A stretch of DNA of 38,306 nt from Deltaproteobacteria bacterium. Lineage in GTDB: Bacteria; Myxococcota_A; Polyangia; Haliangiales; Haliangiaceae. The translations under genes and the position numbers were made by a program. Shown piece after piece: positions 24,144 through 31,464 of the stretch. How positions within the stretch are numbered: position 1 is the first letter of the stretch; each line of letters begins with the position of its first letter. The stretch covers positions 1 to 38,306 of the forward strand of contig JACCTC010000090.1 in NCBI GenBank assembly GCA_013812655.1, read 5' to 3'. The notes beneath the pieces were generated by a model, which searched no databases, had not been told where the DNA came from, and saw only the letters and a list, made by a program, of their open reading frames with translations.

Positions 24144-24401
24144 ATGAAGACGTGCGAATGCTGTGGAAACACGTACGACAAGGCCTTCGAGGTCCGGATG
24201 GGAGGCACCACGCACGTCTTCGATTCGTTCCAGTGCGCGATCTACACGCTCGCGCCCCGCTGCCTGCACTGCAAGGTGCCGATCATCGGTCAGGGCATGG
24301 AAGCCCGCGGCCAGTACTTCTGCTGCGCGCATTGCGCGAGGCAGGCCGGCATCACGGACATCGTCGATCGCGCAGACGATGATGGCTCGACGCATCCATA
24401 G
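24144..24401 (+). CDS. Small Cys-rich metal-binding protein
   Basis: An 85-residue protein with ten Cys. They sit in CECCG (4-8), a lone Cys in FQCA, CLHCKVPI (two Cys) and FCCAHCA (three Cys), consistent with two treble-clef or zinc-ribbon sites. Conserved residues around them (DKAF, FDSFQCAI, APRC, IGQG, GQYFCCAHCA) belong to a small conserved bacterial family without, to my knowledge, a proven function. It probably binds zinc. It is divergent from the oxidoreductase operon, 74 bases away, and has only a weak ribosome site. Confidence 0.75.
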   Translation: MKTCECCGNTYDKAFEVRMGGTTHVFDSFQCAIYTLAPRCLHCKVPIIGQGMEARGQYFCCAHCARQAGITDIVDRADDDGSTHP

Positions 24402-24481
24402 CACCGTGCGCCGTACGCGCCTCGCTCGGTTCGGCGTGCGCCCACGCGCATAGAGTCGGCTCTTCGTCAGCCGCCCTCGTA

Positions 24482-24838
24482 TCAGGTCCAGTACGGCGTC
24501 GCGCCCCACTGGCGGTAGACGCCTGTCGCGTACTCGAGATCGCTGAGATCGGGCCAGTGTTCCTTGTCGAAGCCCGGCATCTTCTCGAGTGCCTCACGCG
24601 TGACGTTGACGACGAACCGCTTCTTCGCCTCGTCGACCGTGAGCGCGGACCACGGGAGCGCGAACAGCTTGTTCCCGATTCCCATGAATCCACCGAAGGA
24701 AAGCACCGCGTACGCGACGCGGCCCGTCGTCACATCGATCATCAGTTCCTCGATGCGGCCGATGTCCTGACCTGCGAGGTTCACGACCTTGTCGTGGACC
24801 AGCGAGGTCGCACCGAGCGTTCTGCGAAACTTGGTCAT
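24482..24838 (-). CDS. PRC-barrel domain protein
   Basis: A 118-residue protein. The PRC-barrel spans about 10-80: GATSLVHDKVVNLAGQDIG, then IEELMIDVTTGRVAYAVLSFGG, then KLFALPWSALTVDEAKKRFVV. The C-terminal tail (MPGFDKEHWPDLSDLEYA...Y) is the usual extension of stand-alone PRC-barrel proteins that respond to stress in many bacteria. ATG 24838 is fixed by an AGGAG ribosome site directly upstream; an upstream in-frame start at 24886 has none. It is cytoplasmic and stands alone. The role (binding or scaffolding) is unknown. Confidence 0.9.
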   Translation of the reverse strand: MTKFRRTLGATSLVHDKVVNLAGQDIGRIEELMIDVTTGRVAYAVLSFGGFMGIGNKLFALPWSALTVDEAKKRFVVNVTREALEKMPGFDKEHWPDLSDLEYATGVYRQWGATPYWT

Positions 24839-24957
24839 GGATAGCTCCTGGGTTCTCGAGAGAACAACGAGCAAGCACCAGGCCACGCGAGCGTGCGCGC
24901 GGGCACGTCATCTGCCCCGCCGCTCAGCGAAAGAGAGGTTCTGATGCCGCCGGGAAG

Positions 24958-26430
24958 TCAGCGGCGCCAGGGCGGCGCGACGAGCCGGCGCTTGCCGTCG
25001 TTCGTGAGCGTGACATCGGGAGCGTCGAGGGCCTCGCGATCCCAGAGCTTGCAGGTCACCTGCTTGTGCTGCTGGTCGAGGGCCTCGCAGTAGTTCGTGA
25101 ACTCGCAGCGCCTGATCTCGCTGCCCCGACCCTGGCGGATCTTGAGGAACCAGTCCGGATCCGCGAGGCTCTGCCGCGCCGACGCGATGAAGTCGGCCTC
25201 GCCGCGCGCGAGGATGCCCTCGGCCTGCTCGAACTCGCAGATCCCGCCGGCAGCGACGACCGGCGTCTCGAAGCCCGCTCCGCGGACCGCGCCCCGGATC
25301 GTGCCGGCGATCGATGCGTTGCGCGCGAACGGCCCGCGCGCGTCGGAGTAGATCGTCGGCATGCACTCGTAGCCCGAGCGGCCGGTGTACGGGTACGCGG
25401 ACCAGCCGACCTTGGGCTGCCGCGCATCCTCGAACTTGCCGCCCTTCGAGATCGACAGGAAGTCGAGCCCGGTGCGCGCGAGCTCGACGCCAAACCACGC
25501 GGCGTCCTCGACGTGGTTGCCGCCCTCGATCACGTCGTCGCCGAGATAGCGGCAGCCGAGCACGCCGGTGCGGCCCATCTGCGCGCGGACCGCAGCGATC
25601 ACCTCGCGCGGCAGCCGGATCCGGTGCTCGCGGGCGCCGCCATAGCCGTCATCGCGCGTGTTGAGCGCCGACAGGAACGACGCCATCGTGTACGCGTGTG
25701 CGAAGTGGAGCTCGACGCCGTCGAAGCCGGCAGCCACCGCGCGTGTCGCGGCAGCGGCGAACAGCGGCGGCAACGTCTGTGGGAGATCGCGAATGTGTGG
25801 CAGGTGCGTGTCGGTGACGCGCTCGCGATAGCCGCGCTCGAGATCCTCGATCTCGCGGGCCGACAGGACGTAGGGAATGTCCGCCTCGGGCAGCGCCGCG
25901 AGCCGCGCGCGTAGCTCGTCATCGCCGAGAAGCCGGATGCCAGGATCGTCGCCGAGCAGCCGCAGCGCCTCGCGATGACGATCGGTCACCTCGAGGAAGC
26001 GCGCGAAGAACTTGTCGCGCGGCGGCCGGCGGCGGATCGAGAGGAAGTCGATCAGCTGGATGAACACCAGGGTCTCGCCGTTCGAGGCGTCGTGCACTGC
26101 ATGCGCGAGCTGGCGCAAGCCATCGACGAAGCGATCGTGGCCGATCCGCAGCAATGGGCCCGACGGGATATCGCGAATGGCGGTGGCCTCGACGACGAGC
26201 ACGCCGGGCCGCCCCTGCGCGAACCGGCGATACCAGTCGATCACGTCCGGCGTCACGAAGCCGTCCTCGGTCGCGCGCCACGGCACCATCGCCGGCACCC
26301 ACGTGCGCGTGCACGCCGTGCGGGGACCGATCTCGAGCGGCTCGAAGATCTGCGCGCCCGCCGCCTGCTGAGCCGTGGGCCACGTCGCGAGCGGCAGCTC
26401 GTGCTTGATGCGCTCGGGCGGCTGCCACAT
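24958..26430 (-). CDS. Old Yellow Enzyme-family FMN oxidoreductase
   Basis: A protein of about 490 residues with a TIM-barrel FMN fold. IFEPLEIGPRT gives the first barrel strand. GFDGVELHFAHAYTMASFL and NTRDDGYGG are the family hallmark (active-site His pair and phosphate-loop region). VVAAGGI and EADFIASARQSLADPDW are the C-terminal FMN phosphate site. It is longer than classical OYEs (about 370). A Cys-containing tail (RRCEFTNYC...TCKLW) recalls, but does not complete, the 4Fe-4S motif of dienoyl-CoA reductases. An insert of about 60 residues sits before the hallmark. Start codons at 26454, 26448 and 26430 are possible. I chose 26430 because the divergent gene starts at 26458. Confidence 0.82.
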   Translation of the reverse strand: MWQPPERIKHELPLATWPTAQQAAGAQIFEPLEIGPRTACTRTWVPAMVPWRATEDGFVTPDVIDWYRRFAQGRPGVLVVEATAIRDIPSGPLLRIGHDRFVDGLRQLAHAVHDASNGETLVFIQLIDFLSIRRRPPRDKFFARFLEVTDRHREALRLLGDDPGIRLLGDDELRARLAALPEADIPYVLSAREIEDLERGYRERVTDTHLPHIRDLPQTLPPLFAAAATRAVAAGFDGVELHFAHAYTMASFLSALNTRDDGYGGAREHRIRLPREVIAAVRAQMGRTGVLGCRYLGDDVIEGGNHVEDAAWFGVELARTGLDFLSISKGGKFEDARQPKVGWSAYPYTGRSGYECMPTIYSDARGPFARNASIAGTIRGAVRGAGFETPVVAAGGICEFEQAEGILARGEADFIASARQSLADPDWFLKIRQGRGSEIRRCEFTNYCEALDQQHKQVTCKLWDREALDAPDVTLTNDGKRRLVAPPWRR

Positions 26431-26457
26431 GGGCGCGATTCGTACCATATTCATCGG

Positions 26458-27735
26458 GTGGAGCCCTACGAGACACACCTGGCGCTCGGCGCGGCGCTGG
26501 CTGTCGGGTTGCTCGTCGGGCTCGAGCGCGAGCAGACCAAGCCCGATCGTGGCGGCGCGGAGCTCGGTGGGATTCGCACGTATCCGATCTTCGCGCTGCT
26601 CGGTGCGCTCGCGACGCTGCTCGGGCCCGCATCGATGTGGCTCCCGCTCGTCGCGCTGCTCGGCGTGTTCGCGCTCGTCGCGGTGTCGTACGCCGCCGAC
26701 ATCCGGCGCGACGTCGACCACGGCATGACGACCGAGGTCTCGGTGATCGCGACCTACTTGATCGGCGCGCTCGCGACGAGCCGCGGGGTCGTCGAGCCGA
26801 TGGCGGACCGATTGATCCTGGTCGCCGGTCTCGGCGTCGCACTCACGTTCCTGCTCGGCTCGAAGCAGTGGTTCCACGCGACCGCCGCGCGCGTCACGCG
26901 CGAGGACTTCTACGCGACGCTCAAGTTCCTCATCGTCGCGGTGATCGTGCTGCCGATGCTGCCCGACCGCGACCTCGGTCCGCTCGGCGCGCTCAACCCG
27001 CGCACGCTCGGCCTGCTCGTCGTCATGATCTCGGGGCTGTCGTTCATCGGCTACGTCGCGATGAAGCTGCTCGGTGCGCGGCGCGGACTGCTGCTCGGTG
27101 CGGCGCTCGGTGGCCTGGTGTCGTCGACGGCGGTCACGCTGTCGTTCGCGAACCGCACCAAAGCCGAGCCTCGCCTCGCTCCGGTCGCCGCCGGCGCGAT
27201 CGCGATCGCGTGGACGATCATGCTCGCGCGCGTCGCCGTGCTCGTCGCGCTTATCTATCCCGAGCTCCTGCGAACGCTCGCGATCCCGCTCGGGGCAATG
27301 ATCGGCGCGGCGCTACTCGGCCTCTTGGTCACGTTCCGCCGCAGCGATGACGAGGCCACCAGGCTCGAGCTCAAGAACCCCTTCGAGCTCGGCAGCGCCA
27401 TCAAGGTCACGCTGGTGTTCGCGCTCGTCCTGCTCGCGATGAAGGCCGCGCAGGTCTACGCCGGCGATCAGGGCATCTTCCTCGCGTCCGCGCTCGGCGG
27501 CACGACCGACGTCGACGCCGTCACGCTGTCGTCGGCGAAGCTCGCGAAGGGCGGCCTCGCTCCGCTGACCGCGACGATCGCCATCGCGATCGCGATCGCC
27601 GTCAACACGATCGTCAAGACCGGCCTCGCGATCGGCGTCGGCGGCATGGCCCTGGGCAAGCGCGTGATGCTTGTCGGCGTCCTCGTGATCGCCGCAGGTG
27701 CCGGCGCGCTCGTGGCTACCGCAGCGTTCGGCTGA
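26458..27735 (+). CDS. MgtC/DUF4010-family integral membrane protein
   Basis: A 425-residue protein with about eleven hydrophobic segments. The first is followed by GLLVGLEREQTK, the MgtC N-terminal motif (G-x-L-I-G-x-E-R). The second half holds the DUF4010 domain: GLVSSTAVTLSFANRTK, ELKNPFELGSAIKVTLVF and ALGGTTDVDAVTLSSA. MgtC relatives influence magnesium homeostasis and F-ATPase activity in some bacteria; the role of the long DUF4010 form is unknown. It starts with GTG 26458 without an evident ribosome site and may be leaderless. First gene of a plus-strand operon reaching 30456. Confidence 0.85.
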   Translation: MEPYETHLALGAALAVGLLVGLEREQTKPDRGGAELGGIRTYPIFALLGALATLLGPASMWLPLVALLGVFALVAVSYAADIRRDVDHGMTTEVSVIATYLIGALATSRGVVEPMADRLILVAGLGVALTFLLGSKQWFHATAARVTREDFYATLKFLIVAVIVLPMLPDRDLGPLGALNPRTLGLLVVMISGLSFIGYVAMKLLGARRGLLLGAALGGLVSSTAVTLSFANRTKAEPRLAPVAAGAIAIAWTIMLARVAVLVALIYPELLRTLAIPLGAMIGAALLGLLVTFRRSDDEATRLELKNPFELGSAIKVTLVFALVLLAMKAAQVYAGDQGIFLASALGGTTDVDAVTLSSAKLAKGGLAPLTATIAIAIAIAVNTIVKTGLAIGVGGMALGKRVMLVGVLVIAAGAGALVATAAFG

Positions 27736-27777
27736 GCTGCGCGTGATCGACATGGCGCCGCATGCGATGATGCCGCC

Positions 27778-28230
27778 GTGCCTGACCTCCAGACGGGCGA
27801 TGCGATGCCCGAGACCACCCTCGCCGGCGAGGCCGGCCCCGTGCAGCTTCGCGCGCGTGTCGGCAAGCCACTCGTCGTGTTCTTCTATCCGAAGGACGAC
27901 ACCTACGGCTGCACGAAGGAGGCGTGCTCGTTCCGCGATCACTACGAGGACTTCGTCGCCGCTGGAGCCGACGTGATCGGCGTGTCACGCGACGACGCCG
28001 ACTCGCACGCGAGCTTCAAGCGCACGAACCGGCTGCCATTCGCGCTGCTGACCGACGCCGGTGGCAAGGTCGCTGACGCGTGGGGCGTCCGCGGTCCGCT
28101 CGGGATGCCCGGCCGCGTGACGTTCGTGTTCGACAAGGGCGGCGTGGTTCGCCACAAGTTCGACTCGACGATCCGGTTCGGCAAGCACGTCGAGGAAGCC
28201 CTCGCGATCGTCAGGAAGCTGGTGCGCTGA
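27778..28230 (+). CDS. bcp: Peroxiredoxin, Bcp/PrxQ type
   Basis: A 150-residue thiol peroxidase. The active-site motif is DDTYGCTKEACSFRD, with peroxidatic Cys45 and resolving Cys50 five residues on, as in two-Cys PrxQ. The usual Pro of T-P-G-C is replaced by Tyr. FFYPKDDT and VIGVSRDD strands, FALLTDAGGKVADAWGV and GRVTFVFDKGG complete the thioredoxin fold. It reduces H2O2 and organic hydroperoxides with thioredoxin. It starts at GTG 27778, 42 bases after the MgtC-family gene, and its stop overlaps the next start (TGATG). Confidence 0.93.
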   Translation: MPDLQTGDAMPETTLAGEAGPVQLRARVGKPLVVFFYPKDDTYGCTKEACSFRDHYEDFVAAGADVIGVSRDDADSHASFKRTNRLPFALLTDAGGKVADAWGVRGPLGMPGRVTFVFDKGGVVRHKFDSTIRFGKHVEEALAIVRKLVR

Positions 28231-29303
28231 TGGCGACGAAGACAAAGGTCAAGGCGAAGCCGGCTGCGAAGGCGAAGGCGAAGGTTCCCGCGAAGCCGAA
28301 GGCCACCGCGATGTCGAAACCCGCCGCGATGCCGAAGCCTGCCGCGAAGGCAACCCCCGCAAAGCCCGGCGCGAGCGCGCCGGATCCGGCGAAGCTGCGG
28401 GCGTTGCTCGACGACGTGCTCGCAAACCCCGACGACGATCACGCGCGGCGGGTCTACGCCGATCTGCTGTCGGCGCACGGTGACCCGCGCGGCGACTTCA
28501 TCGCAGTGCAGTGCGAGATCGCGGCACGCGGCAACAGGACCGAGCGCGAGGATCCGAAAACCAAGCCGCTGTGGGAACGGTTTCGCGAGCTGCACTCGAA
28601 GCACTCCGCGAAGTGGACCAAGCCGCTCAAGGCGCTCGGCAAGCACACGAAGTGGGAGCTGCACCGCGGGTTTGTCCGCGCGCTGTCGCCGGCGTCGGAG
28701 GAGGAGTCAACGACGCCCGGGGCGCTCGCTGACATCCTCGCAAGCGAGCCCGTGATCGACCTCGAGCTCGGTGAAGAGCCCCGGTTGCTGGCGAAGCTGC
28801 TCGACGTCGCCGGCATCGAGCGCGTGCGACGGCTCGGCGTCCATGGCTGGTCACCGAGTAGCGGTGGCAGCTTCGTCGGCAAGGTGGTGGGCGCTGCCAC
28901 CCGCGTGACCGGCGTCCGCGAGCTCCGGCTCGGCGTCAAGCTCGGCGACCCTGGCGTGCGCGCGCTGCTCGCATCCCGCGCGCTCGGATCGGTCACGCAC
29001 CTCGCGATCGGCGGGCCGGGCACCTCCGCGAAGGTCGCCGAGGAGCTAGCGAGCTCACCGCTCGGCCAGCAGCTCGAGATCCTCGAGTGGAACCGGGAGG
29101 AGATCACGCCCGCCCTCGCAAAGGCGTTCATCGCGATGCCGAAGCTGAAGATGTTCGTCGGCTCGGACGGCTGGGTCGATGGGACCCGCGACCTGCTCGC
29201 CGAGCGGTTCGGTGATGGCTTCGTGATCGAGGACGAGCCCGGTGACGAATACATCCTCGATGGCGTCGCCGGCGTCAGCCTGCGCAAGCCGTGGAAGCGG
29301 TGA
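28230..29303 (+). CDS. TIGR02996-domain protein with Lys/Ala-rich N-terminal tail
   Basis: A 357-residue protein. Residues 1-45 form a Lys/Ala/Pro tail (repeats such as KPAAKAKAK) resembling histone H1 tails. Residues 50-92 match the repeat-companion domain TIGR02996: LLDDVLANPDDDHARRVYAD followed by LLSAHGDPRGDFI. The remainder, with repeated leucine-spaced strands (VRRLGVHGW, VRELRLGV, VTHLAIGG, LEILEW), looks like a degenerate leucine-rich-repeat solenoid, the usual partner of this domain. It is thought to be a protein-interaction module; the function is unknown. The start is fixed by the TGATG overlap with bcp, and the next gene begins 7 bases after its stop. Confidence 0.85.
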   Translation: MATKTKVKAKPAAKAKAKVPAKPKATAMSKPAAMPKPAAKATPAKPGASAPDPAKLRALLDDVLANPDDDHARRVYADLLSAHGDPRGDFIAVQCEIAARGNRTEREDPKTKPLWERFRELHSKHSAKWTKPLKALGKHTKWELHRGFVRALSPASEEESTTPGALADILASEPVIDLELGEEPRLLAKLLDVAGIERVRRLGVHGWSPSSGGSFVGKVVGAATRVTGVRELRLGVKLGDPGVRALLASRALGSVTHLAIGGPGTSAKVAEELASSPLGQQLEILEWNREEITPALAKAFIAMPKLKMFVGSDGWVDGTRDLLAERFGDGFVIEDEPGDEYILDGVAGVSLRKPWKR

Positions 29304-29310
29304 GCGCTCG

Positions 29311-30456
29311 ATGAAGTGGCCAGATCTGAAAAGCTGGATCAGCCGGTCGCCAGTCGCGGAGCATGCAGAGTTTCGGCTGCGCCACCCGGTGCCCGCGGAG
29401 CCCTCGGAGTTTTCGTCGGCGCTGTTTCAGAGCGTCGGGACGAAGATGCAGGCGGGGCATCGCGTCGAGTTGCTCGCCAACGGGACGGTGTTCGATCGCC
29501 TCGAACAGGAGATCGGCAAGGCACGGACCAGCGTCAGCATCGTCATGTACATCTGGGAGGAAGGCCGCGCGGCCGATCGGATCGTCGCTGCCCTCCTCGA
29601 ACGGGCCGCTGCCGGCGTGCGGTGCCGGCTCGTGATCGATGCACTCGGGAGCGCGGATTTCCCGAAGGTTCTCGGTCCACGGCTGACGAGCGGCGGCTGC
29701 GAGGTCCGGATGTTTCGACCCTCACTCACCACGGCTCGGCTGTCCCGCAACCATCGCAAGCTCGTGATCGTGGATGGAGCTGTCGTCATCACCGGCGGTT
29801 TCGGCATTCGCGATTGCTGGCTGGGCGACGGCTGCCAGCCGGGTGCGTGGCGAGATACCAGCGTCGTGTTCTCCGGCCCGAGCGTCGAGCACGCGCACCA
29901 GGCCTTCGCAGAGAACTGGCAGGAGGCGGGCGGTGAGCTGCTCTCCGCGCGCGAGTTTCAAGAGCCGGACGCGACTGGCCCGACGACGGCTGCCTTCGTG
30001 TCGAGCACTGCCTCGCCGTCCGTCACCAAGGCGGAGCGCTTGACGCAGCTGCTGATCGGAGCAGCGACCCGGCGGCTCTGGATCGTGAACGCCTACTTCG
30101 TTCCCAGCGAGCCGATCCTCGAACAACTCGCGGCCAGAGCGGCGGCTGGCGTGGATGTCCGGATCCTCGTCGCTGGGCACCAGAGCGATTCGAAGACCGC
30201 TTTCGGCTACCAGCAGCTGACGTACGGGGCGCTGATCGAGCGTGGCGTGCAGGTGTGGGAGTACCAGCCGTGCATGCTTCACGCGAAGACGATGGTGATC
30301 GATGACCGGCTGTCCGTGGTGGGTTCGATCAACCTCGATCCGTTGTCCCTCAACACCCTCGACGAGGTGGCCTTCGTGATGGATGACGTGGCGATCGCGA
30401 GTCAGCTCGAGCGCAGCTTCGTCGCCGATTGCGGCCGCGCCGAGCGCCAGACCTGA
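29311..30456 (+). CDS. Phospholipase D-family protein, cardiolipin-synthase-like
   Basis: A 381-residue protein with two HKD catalytic motifs: His148/Lys150/Asp155 (NHRKLVIVDG) and His324/Lys326/Asp331 (LHAKTMVIDD). Each is followed by a G-[SG]-x-N/G-type segment (VVITGGFGIRD, VVGSINLDPLS). It lacks the two N-terminal membrane helices of ClsA, and is closer in size to ClsB-like cytoplasmic or peripheral enzymes. The reaction expected is phosphatidyl transfer forming cardiolipin, or phosphodiester hydrolysis. Last gene of the operon that begins at 26458; its ORF could be extended upstream but ATG 29311, 7 bases after the previous stop, fits best. Confidence 0.9.
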   Translation: MKWPDLKSWISRSPVAEHAEFRLRHPVPAEPSEFSSALFQSVGTKMQAGHRVELLANGTVFDRLEQEIGKARTSVSIVMYIWEEGRAADRIVAALLERAAAGVRCRLVIDALGSADFPKVLGPRLTSGGCEVRMFRPSLTTARLSRNHRKLVIVDGAVVITGGFGIRDCWLGDGCQPGAWRDTSVVFSGPSVEHAHQAFAENWQEAGGELLSAREFQEPDATGPTTAAFVSSTASPSVTKAERLTQLLIGAATRRLWIVNAYFVPSEPILEQLAARAAAGVDVRILVAGHQSDSKTAFGYQQLTYGALIERGVQVWEYQPCMLHAKTMVIDDRLSVVGSINLDPLSLNTLDEVAFVMDDVAIASQLERSFVADCGRAERQT

Positions 30457-30464
30457 GCCGCGCT

Positions 30465-31307
30465 TCAGGTCTCGAGACGACCGAGACCGAGTATCGAGGA
30501 CAGCGTGCCCTCCAGCTCTCGGGTTGCCTTCTCGATGGCATCACGCACGGATCGCGGGAGCGTCATCGGCTGAGCGTCGTAGCTGCACAGCGTGCCAAAC
30601 ATCCGGCCATCCGCTCCGCGAACCGGAACGCCGATGTAGCTGACGAGCTCGTCGCGCTTGGAATGGAGCGCCGCTTTCGGATCGGTTCGGGCATCCTCGA
30701 TCGCGCACGTCTCGCCCGTTTGACGAACCAGCACGCAGTACGACGCCTGGACGGGAAGCCCCAGCGGGAACGGGTCAACGTCCGGATTCTCGCGATCGTG
30801 GGTCCACACGCTCGACAGCGTGTCGTCGTCCGTGAACCGCAGCAGGGACGTGAAGCGGCACGGCGAGGAGCGACTCAACTGCGCGAGCAGCTGGCGAATG
30901 TCTCGGGGGGACTCACCTGGATTGCGTGTGCGCAGCTCGACCGCGAGGATCGCCGCGACGAGATCGCTCATCTTGGCCGGCTTCAGCAGGTGCTTCGAGA
31001 AACCAGCCGCGAAGGCTGCGTCGCGTTCGGGCGCGGTGCCCTCCCCGGTGAGCGCAATGCCGGGCAGGTGCTGGAGCCCCGGCAAGCTCCGGACCCGCTG
31101 CATCAGCTGACAGCCGTGCATGTCGGATAGGCCCAGATCCGAGACCAGAACATCGGGCCGTTGATTCGCGAGCAGGGCCAGCGCTTGTTCGCCAGCCGCA
31201 GCAGTCACCGGCTCCGCGCCGTGGCGCGCCAGCCCCTCGGCGAGCAAGAAGAGGGTGTCCTCGTCATCTTCGACGAGGAGAACGATCCGACCGGCGAGCG
31301 GAAGCAC
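30465..31307 (-). CDS. Response regulator with C-terminal GAF domain
   Basis: A 280-residue protein. The receiver domain (8-125) has the acidic pair in VEDDED, phospho-acceptor Asp57 (LVSDLGLSD), Thr in ALTGEG and Lys in LLKPAKM. The GAF domain follows (about 135-270) with CRFTSLLRFTDDDTLSSVW, YIGVPVRG and GRMFGTLCSYDA. There is no DNA-binding or enzymatic output domain, so it may work by protein contact or as a ligand-gated phosphate sink. The GTG start at 31307 is imposed by the frame and no strong ribosome site is seen. It is tail to tail with the phospholipase gene, separated by 8 bases. Confidence 0.87.
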   Translation of the reverse strand: MLPLAGRIVLLVEDDEDTLFLLAEGLARHGAEPVTAAAGEQALALLANQRPDVLVSDLGLSDMHGCQLMQRVRSLPGLQHLPGIALTGEGTAPERDAAFAAGFSKHLLKPAKMSDLVAAILAVELRTRNPGESPRDIRQLLAQLSRSSPCRFTSLLRFTDDDTLSSVWTHDRENPDVDPFPLGLPVQASYCVLVRQTGETCAIEDARTDPKAALHSKRDELVSYIGVPVRGADGRMFGTLCSYDAQPMTLPRSVRDAIEKATRELEGTLSSILGLGRLET

Positions 31308-31464
31308 CAGCGCCTGGTAGCACGATTGTCCGACCCGAGCACGCTGTCAGCCTCCTGGCCGCTGGCGTGGCACGAAGCGCGAACGCCCTGGCAATGTTTC
31401 GATCCAGGATCACGTCGAGCGTGTGGATGCTGATTGTCGTAGGGCGGCGCCGCCGGCGCGCGAA

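Noticed and set aside
22255-24147. Plus-strand frames opposite the crotonase and oxidoreductase genes
   Set aside because: Antisense shadows without domains.
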